Of a DNA stretch of 64,000 bases, positions 13,153 through 25,500 are shown in pieces. The notes under the pieces are model-generated. The model made no database searches. It saw nothing but the letters and a program-made list of their open reading frames with translations, and was not told where the DNA came from. A program made the translations under genes and the position numbers. The DNA comes from Aquila chrysaetos chrysaetos (taxonomy: Eukaryota > Chordata > Aves > Accipitriformes > Accipitridae): assembly GCF_900496995.4 (NCBI RefSeq), contig NC_044004.1, positions 82,963,538 to 83,027,537 of the forward strand, given 5' to 3'. Positions within the stretch are counted from its first letter, which is position 1. Each line of letters begins with the position of its first letter.

Positions 13153-13588
13153 GTTTACTTAATACATTACATAAGTTAAAACACTTAAGTTCCTATTACA
13201 GTGTAGGTAACCACACTTCCTAGTATGCTTCAAAAGCCCTAAGCAGTCGGTACAAAGATGCATCTTTAGCCCCACTCTAAGCAACACAAACTCAAGTCCA
13301 CGGTCCAGATTTACCTGGATAGGCAGCTGCTTGGAATGCTGCTCATGCCTTCGTAGCCTACCTTGCACATCTTCAGAACGCATTTGAAGTTGATTTCTCA
13401 GGTTGCCAAATGGATTTCCTAAAGAGGATGGCAAAGATCTGCTGCTCACATGGTTTAACCAGGTTTGATATGGGACTTACAGAGCTCTGCAGTTGAGAAG
13501 GTCTCCTACTGAAGAAGGGGTGAAGTTTAGGGGCCCTGTGATTAATCTAAGCAGGTTTGCCATTAGGTAAGCAGCTTCCAAAATCTCA

Positions 13589-14400
13589 TTAATGGTATCC
13601 CCACCACTGATGAACAATTTGATCTTCATGTTCAGTCACTAGGGTCCTATTACCGCATTCTTCCCAACGTCGGACCTTCCCATTCTCCACCAAGATAAAT
13701 TTCCACTCTACTTTGGTGTCTACCGGCAGACTAACGGATTCAGACCAGAAGCCATCCTTGTCGTACTTGAGGGGAACGTAGCTGTGCCACTGGCCAAGAC
13801 ACTCGTGGTCACCAGTAACACCAATCAGCTGAGCATCAGAGTGCGTGATGTAGTGCACACGGAAAGTCACATGGATATTTTGAAACATGGGGGGCACAGC
13901 TGCAACTCTCTTTGCTTTCAAGTCCCCATCGGGGCAGTCCCCTTGTTCCCATTCCTTGCCGTCGGCGTCTTCCATGCTGCCGTTCTTGCCAGCCTCCCCC
14001 CAGGCCAGGTGCTCCGAAACAACTTCCCACTCTTCATGGTCCAAGTCCTTGCTCTCGGCTGGCTGACCCGGCTGCTGCTCAATTCTGTCCTTACAGACAT
14101 CATCAGAGGCTCCTGCCAAGTTCATCACACACCATCCATCGCTTGCCTGTCCCATCTCGGGTCTCAAATCGCCTGCCTGGCTGCCGCGCACATCAGCTGG
14201 CTGCTCCCTGGAGTCGGCGGCACCCTGCTTCGGGAGCAGCTGCTCTATCTGCAGAGGTCCGCCTGAAACTCCACCGCTTTGAACGTGATTAAGCTCCTTC
14301 CTTGGTACAGCCGCCAGATCCTCTCCCGGCTTCCGAGGGCTGGACACGGCAGCAGCCTTGGCCTCCAGCAGCACTTGCTCACCGCTCGCCAGACGATCTG
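13589..14400 (-). CDS. STBD1: STBD1 exon 2 (linker, LIR motif, CBM20)
   Basis: The acceptor is TTTTTAG at 14401-14402, directly before GCAGATCGTCTG in the joined frame. The open frame continues back to an ATG at 14413, but that ATG lies in the intron. The exon ends with TGA/TAA-type stop at 13589-13591 after QWWGYH, the usual end of this family. Confidence 0.93.
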
Positions 14401-14823
14401 CTAAAAATGACATTTCTTTAGAGCAGGCAGGATTTAAGCAACGCAGTTAAGCCTAGCGCCGGCAAACCCAACTCCCCGCTGGCAGGCTGGGGCAGACCAG
14501 ACCCCCGGAGCATCGGCTCCCTCCCCGCAGCCCCCCCGCCCGGTACCTGTGGCCGCCGCCGCCTCGGCCCTGGCCTGCGGGGGCCCCTCGCCGCCGCCCC
14601 GCAGCGGGACCGTCCCGGCCGCCGCCTCGCCGCTTTCCTCGCTTCGCCCGTCACCGCTGCCGTACCAGAGCCAAGCGACGAGGGCGGCCAGCAGCCCCAC
14701 CACCAGCGCCGGCCACAGCCCCGCTCCCAGCCAGCCCCAGCCGCGGGCCTCGGCGGGGAGAGCGGCGGCGGAGGAGGAGGCGGCGGGCTGCCGCAGCACG
14801 GGCGGGCCGCGGTCGCGGGCCAT
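13589..14823 (-). CDS. STBD1: STBD1, starch-binding domain protein 1 (genethonin-1), complete
   Basis: STBD1 is a glycogen-binding protein anchored in ER membranes that has been proposed as a receptor for glycogen autophagy. Two exons (14547-14823 and 13589-14400) join in phase 1 across a 146-base intron to give 362 residues; human is 358. Residues about 31-54 form a single hydrophobic membrane segment rich in Leu, Ala and Trp. A long low-complexity linker follows, containing DHEEWEVV at about residues 213-220, which corresponds to the LC3/GABARAP-interacting motif (Trp 217). Residues about 268-362 are a C-terminal CBM20 domain: NIHVTFRVHY, GDHECLGQW, VEWKF, RRWEECGNRT and terminal QWWGYH carry the conserved Trp and Asn positions. 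The start has a strong Kozak context (GGCCATGG). The gene lies downstream of FAM47E on the same strand, as in human, where read-through transcripts are known. Confidence 0.95.
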
Positions 14824-14990
14824 GGCCGGACGCTGGCAGCGGGACGGCGGCCGTCCCCCCCGGCCCCGGCGCCGCTTTAAGACGGGCGCCGGCCCCGGGG
14901 AGGAGCCGCCCCCGTGGCGGGAGGCGGCTCCCCTCGGCGTCTGGCGGGGCCGGCGGGCCGCCCCCTGCGGCGGGCGGGGGCGGCTCAAGG
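14480..14990 (-). promoter_or_regulatory. STBD1: STBD1 CpG-island promoter
   Basis: Very GC- and CpG-rich sequence covers exon 1 and about 170 bases upstream. GC boxes (GGGCGGGGGCGG, 14967-14983) and a TTAAA-like element near 14876 lie upstream of the ATG. The transcription start cannot be fixed from sequence alone. Confidence 0.6.
14547..14823 (-). CDS. STBD1: STBD1 exon 1 (N-terminus and membrane anchor)
   Basis: It encodes residues 1-92 from MARDRGPP to AEAAAAT plus one base. The donor is ACAG|GTACCG. GC content is very high. The hydrophobic helix GLWPALVVGLLAALVAWLWY is the ER anchor. An in-frame upstream ATG near 14988 would extend the protein, but it lies in a less plausible Arg/Pro-rich region and is not chosen. 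Confidence 0.9.
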
Positions 14991-17900
14991 GAGGGAAAAG
15001 GGAGGTCAGAAGAAATAAAATAAAAAAAAAAAGTCCGAAGTTAGGTGAGAAAAAGTTGAAAAGCTTGCTTTCTCTTCCTCCCCCCCCCCCCCCGCCCCTT
15101 TTCTACCATCTCTCCCTTTCCCCCCCTTCTCTTTCCTCATTTTGTCTCTATAGCTAGGCACTCTGCACAAGGTAGCCATGCTGCAGGGGTCGTAAACGAC
15201 AGATAATGCAAAACTGAAGGGAGGTGACACGACAACAACACCAAAGTTGAGGACTGAATGCTTGAGTTTCCTTCCTATTTTGGTATGAAAACAAGCATTG
15301 GAGCTATAGTAACTGCAGAAGTTTAGGAAGTTTAATTCTAGCAGTACTGGTGGCCTTAGATTGATGTGCCCTAGCAAGGGTGTGCTGAGGGTACTGGCTT
15401 GTACTTTTAATGCTTGTACTGATGAAAATCCAGGCTTTCTCTCGTATCCCTGAGAAGTGAGATGAATTCACCACTAATTTTGTAACTTCTGCATCATACT
15501 CTAATGACTACAATTGGATTTCTTAACATCGTCCTGCTCTCCTGTCTTCCGTATGATGCTCAGGAAGCTTTTTTGGACTACCGGGACTTCAGAGTCCATT
15601 AGTGCAGAGGATATTTGATGTTTATTTTAATTTGCCTTCATTTTACTACCCAATTTTCCTCTTGAAGTGATCATGTCAAATTTTATTTCAAAATTAAAAG
15701 GTTATACAGATAAATCTTACTAGGAACCCAAGAAAGTTAGTAAATGCAGCTTATGACTTTGTATTTTGAATTGGTAATTCTGGAGTGACACACTGTAAAA
15801 ATGTTTATCAGTGTAGACTATTGACACCAAAGATTAACACCAGAGAAGGAGTTAAGGGAGGCAGTTCCATTCAGATTTGACTGCTGCCTTTTTTAAATCC
15901 ATTCTCTTCGCTGAACAAAGGTGTTGTCATTACTTGATTTCTAAAGCCCACTGATGAGATTTTATCTGCTATCTCATTAGAAAAGAGAATGGCTAAGTGG
16001 ATGTCCCAATAAGTCTATTTCCAGTGTGTGAACTTCTTAATCTTTCAGTGTCATTTAGAGCAGTACTACCTCAGCTTAACAGGACAGTAAATGTCATTCG
16101 AATTTATAGAAGCACAAGTGTGCAGGCTTTGCGGTGAAGTTTCCTGGCTGATATGGCATATGGTGGCCTGTGTGAATACACAAAATTCGTGGTCTAAGTA
16201 TTTTTCCTTTCTTTGCTTACCGCAGTAGCTAAGACACTTTCTCTGGAGCCCTTGCCCAACGAAGTGCTGACCTGGTGCTTAAATAAAAATATCTATTTTG
16301 GTACTTTGATGTGTGGGATGCGTTTGGGCATGTGCTAAACTCAGAGGCACTGCTTAGATCTTCTGCTCAATGATACAGTGAAAGAAAAGAGCTGAGAAGC
16401 TAGGACCTGCCTGGGCATTTTCTCAGTGAATGTGGTTTTGGGTGCACTCTCCTTTACCACTGTTGATACTTCAAGGTGCAGCTTAGCCTTCCTACTTAAA
16501 AGAGACACTTGACAGTAATGAGTTGTGTTAACTACTGAAACTCTTTGCTTAGTAGATATATTCGCAGTTTACTTATATTCCTTTTTTCTAGCATTCAAAA
16601 CAGAGACAGTCCTATGCTCTGTATTTGTACACCACCTTGCTCAGCTGGGATTATCAGTTAGGGCACCTACATACTACTGTTAGTATGCATGTACTGCAAT
16701 TTAAAATTACTAGTCATCTCCCTGAAGCAGAGCAGGCAAAAATCATTATTTACTGTATCATTACACTAAAAGAGCATCCTTCTGCCAGCCCCCAGCACAG
16801 ATGAAGAGGTAGTGTTTAGAGCTGCTAACCCCAGTATTTCTTTTCTTAAATATATTTGATAAAACAGCAGACACCAAAGTAACACAGCTTAGAAGTGACT
16901 ATTACAGAAATCCTTAAGGAACAGTTTATTTTGAAGGCACGAAAATGCGCATGATGAAAGGCAGAGTGCTGCTTTAATGAGCAAGAAAAGAGCAAAGGTC
17001 TCCCCTGGTTCTGTTCATCTTCCATGCTCATACAAGTCTCTTCTGTTGCCAGACTCTTTTTCACCCAGCACCTGCAGAAGAAACTAAAGCAAAGCACACA
17101 GATTGCTTTGAGTACTCAGAGAGTAATTGTTGTTACTAGTAATGCATTTGAATGATAATAAAAAGAGGGAGTCGCAAAGGACCTAGGTGCCACCAGAGAG
17201 ACAAGCTTGCCACACAGCCAGGCAGGGAAGGACAGTTCTGTAATCCAGATCCCAGTTTCCCACGCAAGTCCTATGTAGTCCCCAGAGGGCACGTGCTATT
17301 TTTGCCCAGTCGATTCCAGGTGCCATCAGCATCCAGTGATGCAAATGCACTTTGAGTGCTGTGGTCTCCTAGACCAGGGTCATCCTTGCAATCTGCTGTG
17401 GAGCAGCCACAGTTCAGAGGTGAGGGAGGTTTTTGTAACCAAGGGCTTCAGCTTTACCTATGATTACTTGTTTGCAGAGGCTGCAGTGGGTGGCAGGACG
17501 TGAAAGAGCTTCATAATTTGCAAACCTCCTGGTAGGATTACACTTGAGTCCAGCATAAGTCCACACTTTGCAGAAGAGACTTGTCTGACCTTTTGGCTCC
17601 CCTGTCCTCACTGCCTGTTTTGTGCAGGCCTTTGCTTTCATGTGACCATTGAAGTGGGTCAGATCAGGTAACTGATCCAGCTGAAAGTTAACACAGAAAA
17701 TTTAAAAAATGTTTCTTTTCATCCACACAAATACTTGTGCCAACAGAGGGGAGAAAACATGGGTGGATGTTATGCTGGATATAACTAGTTTTAGGTGGTT
17801 CAGTCATGGCTGTAACAATGATACCCTGTCCTGGTAGCAGCGAATTCGTGCTTTGGAACTTCTCTTAGGATGTCTCTAATTTATTTTCTATTTCCTTTTT

Positions 17901-19429
17901 TTTAAAACAAGGTTCTTGGCGAATACTAAGGCTGAAGTTCCTGAGTCACTGATCACTTACCGAGTGTTAGAAGCAGAGATGCTAGACAGAACAGAAGATT
18001 CATAGCCCAAGAGCTCACAGGATGCTGAGGACTGAGGTTCCTGTTCTGAAGCAAATGCACAGATTGTTGCAGACGGTAACTTACCCCTGGTTTTTGGTAG
18101 CCCTTCCTCTCCAGGAGTTCTTGAAATGCTCATATCCTGTAGAACATGGAGACTTCTGCCTCCTAAGAGAACTTCCTAAGCAGATTAACAGAAAAGCTCC
18201 AAAATGTAACGTTGTATTTTTTTAAAACTTTCATTGGAACCAAACAGAGCGACAGTACAAAAAAGGGGCAAGGAGACAGTTTCTCAAAGTCTGAGGGACA
18301 CAATTCTGTTTTGAATTAATTCAAGATTTTAGTTTGTTCATGCAGTCATTTCTGATGTGGCATTAGTTTGGAAGTTAGTGTTCTGTGAACATTGAGGCTT
18401 CATTGCACCATTGTTTATTCAGTAAATGTGATAGCAGTTGCTGGACCGTATCTTGGAAAGCTACATGTGACTTTGCAGAATTACCAGCCAGCTGACTGCC
18501 CTAAGATCAGGACCCTCAAACCTGCCACCTTTTCTCATTTCAAAACCAAAACAGTAGGCCGGATATTTACTATTCTAATTCTATAAACAACTCTACAGCC
18601 ATAGCTGTTAGGAAGTCGTGGCCCACGTGCACTGTCTCAAATGAACTTTCTGAATTTTATTCTGTAAGCTCTGCCATCTAGTGCGGTGACAGGGAATCTC
18701 AGCTGTAGCTTCAGAGCGAGTGAGAAATGCCCAGCTGGATCAGACCCGTGGTGCATCTCTCCCGCTATGCTGGCTTTGACGGTGGCAGTTAAGGGGATGC
18801 TATTTCGGGAGTGCTTTTGAGCCTGGCCAGTGTCTGATCCCGTGGTATCCACAGTTGCTGTATTAAGGATGTTGGAGAGTACTGCTCTTAAACAAGCCTT
18901 GTGCATGTACAGTACTTCTTCCAGTTTTACGCTAGAACAAAATGGAAACATGAACAAGTACAAAAGAAATACAAATTAAGGAGCCCTCTTATTCCCTGTG
19001 GCCGTACTATCGGGGCATCTGGAAGTTCCACAGACAACTCCACATTGAGTGTTTGGCAGGGGAAGCTTTACGGAGGTTTGCAGAGAGCTCTTCCTGAGCG
19101 CAAGGACAGCATGTGTGAAAAACCCAGTGGTGCTTTTATGGAGCTCTGTTGAGGAGGGAAAGGAGAACAGGTCACAGGTGAGGTTGGAAGCAGGTAGCAG
19201 CTTTCTGATAATAAGAGCTGTCGGAGTTTGCTCATTGCCAGGCCTTACACTGTGGATTCTCACTGTCACAGAGGGAAAAACCAAGCAGTCATTGTCACCA
19301 ATCAGGTGAATAGTAAGAGATATTATGCCTCTTATTCTTGCTGCAAATGTGGCACAGGCATGTTCCCATAACCTACATGCCCTGTAAGTCATTAACTCCG
19401 CTGGGCTCAGTGTCAGTGGTACACAGTGC
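14991..19429. other. intergenic region between STBD1 and FAM47E
   Basis: About 4.4 kb of unique-looking sequence. It has a C-rich tract near 15081-15095. No gene is recognised. Two short coding-like pieces on the - strand (17961-18003 and about 17460-17690) are discussed under findings; neither is safe enough to annotate as an exon. Confidence 0.55.
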
Positions 19430-19592
19430 TTATGGTACCTTCTTAATGGGTGGTGTCGTAAAATTGTGAACACCATTGCCTGTTTCTTTCGGATCCATTA
19501 AAGGTTTGCCCACATTTTGCTTTTTACACGTTTTAGGGTCACGGTACCAGGGTGCCATATCTACTCTCAACAACTTTGGGCTGGTGCGATTC
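19430..19592 (-). CDS. FAM47E: FAM47E C-terminal exon
   Basis: The acceptor is TATTTTTTAG. The frame (incoming phase 2) reads NRTSPKLLRVDMAPWYRDPK and on to KPLMDPKETG, ending TTPPIKKVP and TAA at 19430-19432. Human ends TPIKRTQA after about 50 extra residues, so the bird protein would lack that stretch. A weak donor (AAG|GTACCA at 19439) ten bases before the stop leaves open that the exon is spliced onward. Confidence 0.72.
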
Positions 19593-22500
19593 CTAAAAAA
19601 TATAGAATAATGTGTAGTAACTCTCTTAATCGTGTTTGCTATTGATAGAGAAGATACCAAGTACTAGTGCTGCATAAGTCTGCTTCGGTAGTTACCCCTT
19701 GCAGTAGCTGTAAGGTATAATCATGTTCAGCACCGTTGACTCTTTCAGAGTGAAGAATACTAGACATGTCCTGTCTGCTATTCTTGTTTTCTAACCCAGC
19801 CATTAGCTAGTGAGTTGTTTTTACTTTCCAGCCAAAGGAGTAGACAGTTTAACTGGAAATGGTCAGATTCGCTTGGGAATATACCTCTGTAGTAAAAGAG
19901 AAGGCACAGTAGAGTGGAGGAAGGCAAGTAGGGATATAGTGAGAAGGGAGAAGCACAGATGAAACTGTGGAAGCAAGTACAGAAGTAAGGTATCCTACTC
20001 ATCTCTTCTGCCTGTCCCCAGTGAGAAGATGTGCCCAAAGGCAGAGCTAAAAGGAGATGGCAAAAGGAACAACATCATTTCATAGATATCTTAACCGTAG
20101 CTCACAAAGCTTCATCTAAAGTAGCTTTCCCTAGAAGCCAGGTTAAAATCTAACATTCAAGACTCTGCTGCCGTGGAGGTTTGCTTGGCAGTTGCTTGAC
20201 ACTTTCTGCATTGGGTCCCCACCCAATCAGGTAGAAAAATGGGAAGGGCAAAGTATTCATATACTTTGGGTCTGCATCACACTCTGGGAAGAAACTGTAA
20301 CCCTGACTGTGCTTCTGTACCATCCTTTTCCCATATTAATTGCGAGTATCTCGGCTATGAACACTGGACGCTCTTCTCTGTGCAACATTTCCCTGTAGCC
20401 AGCAGGTGGCACATGAGGAGTACATCTGACAGGAAAAACTCTTCGTTTCCAGACTGGGAAGAGATGGTTTCTCTCAGTTGCTGTTAGCTTTTCAAGAGCG
20501 GTGTTTTCCATACCTTCTGTCCTAGATTGCTGACCAAAAAGTTGCTTTCTACAGTAAGACACTGAAGAATGTAGGGAGAGCAGAGAAACAGGCAGATGAG
20601 AACTGGTGGGAGTGCTGTCCTCAGAACTGGCCTTCAGAGTGGTTAGTAATGAGGATACCCCAGATCCAGACCTGCTTTACATTATCAGCTGTTAAAACCT
20701 GGAAGGCAGCCAGTGAAGAGGGAGGAAAAGCTGTTTCTCATAATGAATCAGCATGTGTGACTGTATGGCTTACAGTCATGGTGAAGGAAAGCCAGGCACC
20801 ATCAGAGCCTTTCCTTGTGTCCAAGAATCAAAGGCAATAGGCTGAAAGGGACCTCAGGAGTCCAGTTTAGGGCTGGTGTCTGCAGGCTGCTGGTGGTCTG
20901 GAGGTCATCCATAAAGGTATTAACTTTTAACCTCCTCCCCTCCAACACGCACATGGATGGCAAATATGTTTCTGCCTGTCAGCAGGCACAGGTTGCCAAC
21001 TACTGCCAGTTACAAATTTGAACGTTTATAATTCTAACAGTAAAATCAAAGTATTGTAAGACAGTAAAGCTGAGCTATATCTTAAGGGCTTGGTTCTTCA
21101 TAGCCACCAAAATAATTGTAAAATACAAGAAGGTCCGTAGATTTTCTTCAAAAACTCTTTTTATCTTAACAATTAAGAAGTGCTGGTCTGTTTCACCTTT
21201 CTGCCACAAGACAACGTCAACCTGCTGATGCTTATGTGAGCTGATCTTAAAAGAGGGATAAACCAGAGCTGTCAGGATGATGTATTTCATTATTTAACTG
21301 TCCTTTCTGTTAGAAAAGCGTTGCTAGTTTTTAACCTAAATCTGTCCACTCCCCCTCCGCTCACTTACCCTGTCCCAAAGCAACATGGGAAGCAAAGTAT
21401 TTCCATTTTCTTTTTATCACCCTTGTACTTAATTGGAGCTTCTTATGCATGACCTCAGTTTTCTCTGATGTGTATTAGAAACTGTTTGCTACATCCTGGC
21501 ATGTTGGTCATAGGTGTGCAATCATTCCTGTGGCTCTCCCCGTTTTTTTTAAATTTGTTTACATCCTTCTTAAAGAAGAATAACCAAACCTGGGACACAG
21601 ACCACCCAGAGGTAGTCTTACCCAGGCTGAGAAGTACAGAGGGTTATCTCATGTGTTGCATTAAAGGGTAAAGGAATTTGGCAGAAAATAAACTCCCTTG
21701 CATTCCAGCTTATCCTCAGATGTCAGGGGAGCTGGGGGCGGCTAGGTTTAGTTTCTGAGTAATGTCCAATTCAGCGCTATAAGTCCAGTCACGTAACTAT
21801 CATGACAATGACAGATGCACTTACAGCACAGTGCGCCCTCAGCTCGGCTGCGTTCAATGCATGAGAACTACCAGACTCAGGGAGTTTCGTTGCGTTAACG
21901 AACTATCATGACTAGATTAATGAGCAGTGCAGTTTATTAAAGCAACAGTACGGCTTCTTTTGGATTGCCAGTGATAAATACACTGTCTGCAAAGCACGTG
22001 CAAATATTGAATACAGCGCGCGAAATCAAAAAAAGAAAGTGACTCTATATATAGAGATTTCTAAGTTTCCCAGGGAAGCACTCGGTACAGCTGAGTGTTC
22101 AAATCTCACCCAATAGCTGTCCCTATGGGAGGGAAGAGAGGCTCAGCCCGTCGACTGGTCCCAGAAGTCAGCAATGTCCTCCTGACTTGTCTATGGTGGT
22201 ATCTTCCCTAATAGTCTTCCTCTTTTGGGGCCTTTTTATACTATTTTTCTTTTTAGGTAGAGCTTGAGTGACTTTAGTCATACATACCTTTACTTTGATT
22301 GGTATAAAGTTCTCTTGCTTTGCTTTTAAAGGTGTATGCTAGAAAAAATTCAGAGCTCATGCTTTGGGGGGGGGGTGGTTGCACCTTGGAGGTGGGTAGC
22401 TTTTTGGATGGAGGTGTGTTTTGGTATTATAATGATATTATAATGAGTAAAGCTCACCCAAAGGACATGATGTTACATGTCAGTAGCCCACTACTGGGCA

Positions 22501-25500
22501 CATGTGATATAAATCAAAAGTAGGGCATTAGGTTGACAGAATCCCCATTATTTTACCTCCTTGCTTCAGTGGATTCAATGCAGGGACCAACCGTTCTCGT
22601 TCCTATCGTTCCAGTTCCCTATCCCTGCGATCACAGAGTCTGGCTGTGGCGTCTCTGCTCCACTCCACCCTCCATGTTACTTTTCAGACTCAGCATGCCA
22701 AGCTCCCCTGGTGTTGCTAACATCTAAAGTTGCAGGTTATGTTGCTTAGGGAACTACCATGGAACCAATTCTTTACATGTCCACTGTATTCCACCCTGGA
22801 GGTTCACCTTCCCTTGGGGTGGGGGTGGTGTCATATCGATAAGTCACTTCCAGCAATCATTCCACACTCATGTTCATCTTTGTTCTCAAGATAGGATGCT
22901 TCCTTTTTTTGCACAACCAGCACGTTGCTGACATTTACTGTCTACCAAAATCCCTGTATCCTTCCCTTGCTGAACTCCTGCCTAGCCAGTTGTTCCTCAT
23001 TTGGTCTTTGTGCAGCTGAGTTCTGATTAGAAGTCATTCAGCCCTGTTTTTGCACTCCCTTATTTTCCAGGTTTTGTCCAACATGTCAGGATCATTTTGA
23101 ATCCATTTGAAGCCTGTCAGCATCTTTGTAGTGTTTTCTGACTGGGTGTCATCTGCAAATTGGATAGATTCTTTGGAAGTACACTGGTTTTCCATGAATT
23201 TTCAAGGAAACAGCTTGTGATTCTGAGTTTGTTCTACTATTTTTCCATATTATAATGCATTTCATCCTTGCTTAGCTGTCTTGGAACATCTAACAGGTCT
23301 AGTACCATTCTTTCCTACTTACCCGTAGTAATCTGACTTGGAATTCCTTCTCAGGTTTGAGGTAGAGCTTACTGCTTGCTCAGGCCAGTCTCTTCCTGCA
23401 TTTCCTGTGCTTTCTCTGAACTTGTGTACTGTGCCAGTAATATCAAGGAATGACAGCTTTCCCTAAGTCCCTTTTCCTCTTAGATTTGTTTCCCATGAGC
23501 CATTATTTGCTAGCTTTTTCAGTTTATTAATCACTCTCTTTGCAAGTCATGCTTTCTGTTTTGCTGTTCTCTGTTCTCCTTTTCCCTGGCTGGTACAGTT
23601 GCATTTCATGCGCCATTTCATGATTGGTGCCTGATGCTTTCTACCTCCTCCCAAGTTAGAATCAAATCCCTTGTAAGGATTTGAAGGAGGAGGGAGAAAA
23701 TACAAGACACTGCAAGGCAGAGAAAAAGAAACACTGAACCGGTGAAAATCTCCTCCTGGAGCCCAGTAGAAAGGGTCCAAAGTTGCAGATCTATAGATCT
23801 TGCTCAATTAAGTGTATCTCCCTGTGCGCGGTATTTTAATCTCTGCACTCTTTAGAGACATAATGAGACACCCCCCCAAATATGCCTCTGTTCTTCAGTG
23901 AAAGTTCTCCATGCAGCAGAGTGGCAGGGTCAGTATACCGTACAGGAATAGACTGAAACAATAAGATGACATTATTCTGTTATGTTATTTTGCCAGTGAC
24001 GGGGAGCAGCAGAGACCCGAAAGCCTAAAACAGAGTATAATATATTTGGCTAAATTCTGTGAAATGTTAGGTGTCTCACGCTCATCTGAGGGTTCACTGA
24101 AGTTGTGGTACCCAGTAGCTCTTAGAAATCGAATCATAAAGAAAATGTTCCACCAAATTCATGCTGATGGACTCTCACGGTTGTCTAACATCCTAGAGGC
24201 ATTATGCTTTGACTTCCTTGTAGATTCTTTATGTTGTCAGGCCCATAGAAAAATGCAGCACAGAAATTTATCAAAGTCCAAAGTCTGAAGAGCACTGAGA
24301 AAACAAATACAAGCTTGAGTTTTGTGATTAAAAAAAAAAGGACATTTGTGTTCGTAGCTGACAGGTATAATCTTCTAAGCTGGAGATAGAAAACAGTTGA
24401 TTCTGAGAAAATACCAGAAATGTGTTTTTAGCTCCTGGGAAAGAACAGCTTCTGAGAGGACACTCAGCAAAGAGCTAGCGTGGAGTGTGGTATCATTTTA
24501 CACTCTTTCTTACAGCATGTTACCTGTGTCGGCAAGCTTTACAGGCAAATGTCTTTTTCCAGCTGGAGCATCCCTTGTGTATTCTCTGAGCCTAGCTGTG
24601 ATGTTTCTTTACTGTGAAATGAAGGTTTTTGGGATATAAATAAGGCAGCAATAGGAATCTTTCATGTGCCTTGAAATAACAGTTTTGCTGACATCTATTC
24701 TGAACCTGTTCCCGCAAGTTCCTCTTTCCTAAGTAAAATGTTTGGAGGAGGATGTCATTGGTCACTTAGTCATGTGCTGCTTTGGTCTGATGACAGGAGA
24801 AAGCATAAAGTCTTTTCCCACCCTTTTCCTCTAACATGACTATGTCAGAAGAAAAGGCAAGACATGAGCCAGAAATTTGTGCTTAACAAGCCAGCAACAC
24901 TTGATACAGTGACTCCATCCTGAGACCCAGGTCACATGCTAGAACCAACCACGGGTGTGATTTTTTTTGCTTTCCCAAACTATTCCCTGCTTTGCCCTGA
25001 CTGCGATGTCAAGGGTTACAGCTAACCTACAAAGGTATTGGAGACTGTGCTGAATGTCTAGCTTAAAGGTTCCCATCCTAGGGACCAGCATTGCTTTTGG
25101 CTACAAGGTATTAAATACTCCAAGTTTAGGCTGGCAGGCACAACAAAGTGCAACGTTGCACTGGGGCTGGTGCCCAGGGTCTGACAAGGAATGGGGACAG
25201 ATGAGCTAGATTCTGCAAGATGCACGGACCTAGAAATAGCAAAATGGTGCGGGGTTGTTTGCCTTCCTGAGGAAGGTGGAGGTGGACAGGCAGTGCAGCA
25301 GGTTCTTGGGCAGCGTTCACCCTCCCCTTCCCCACAATATTTTTTTCTCAGTGCCACTTTTGTGTTGAAAAAATGGTGCAAATAATTGAACACAGCATTG
25401 CCTTCAACAGCTGTGAACAGTTGTACCCTTAGAGGGAGGCTGGCGACCTGCCCTTCCAAACAGTTGGTGAACTTTGTTTACTGTACTAGAAAAAAATCCT

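Noticed and set aside
14401-14413. ATG at 14413 as the STBD1 start
   Set aside because: It lies within the intron just before the acceptor; the spliced frame with the membrane-anchor exon gives the expected length and N-terminus.
14434-15157. Long open frames on both strands over STBD1 exon 1
   Set aside because: The - strand frame is only partly coding (from 14823 to 14547); the + strand 202-codon frame is a GC-driven shadow.
18637-18931. Possible alternative last exon of FAM47E (VKLEEVLYMHKACLR, after a TTCTAG acceptor)
   Set aside because: Its incoming phase (2) does not fit the phase-0 donor-like end of the exon at 19439, and the peptide does not match the human C-terminus well. It would fit only if the 19592 exon were skipped.
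19778-20562. Open frames on the - strand near 20.0 and 20.4 kb as missing FAM47E exons
   Set aside because: The peptides do not resemble the central FAM47E region, and neither segment has a convincing acceptor and donor pair.
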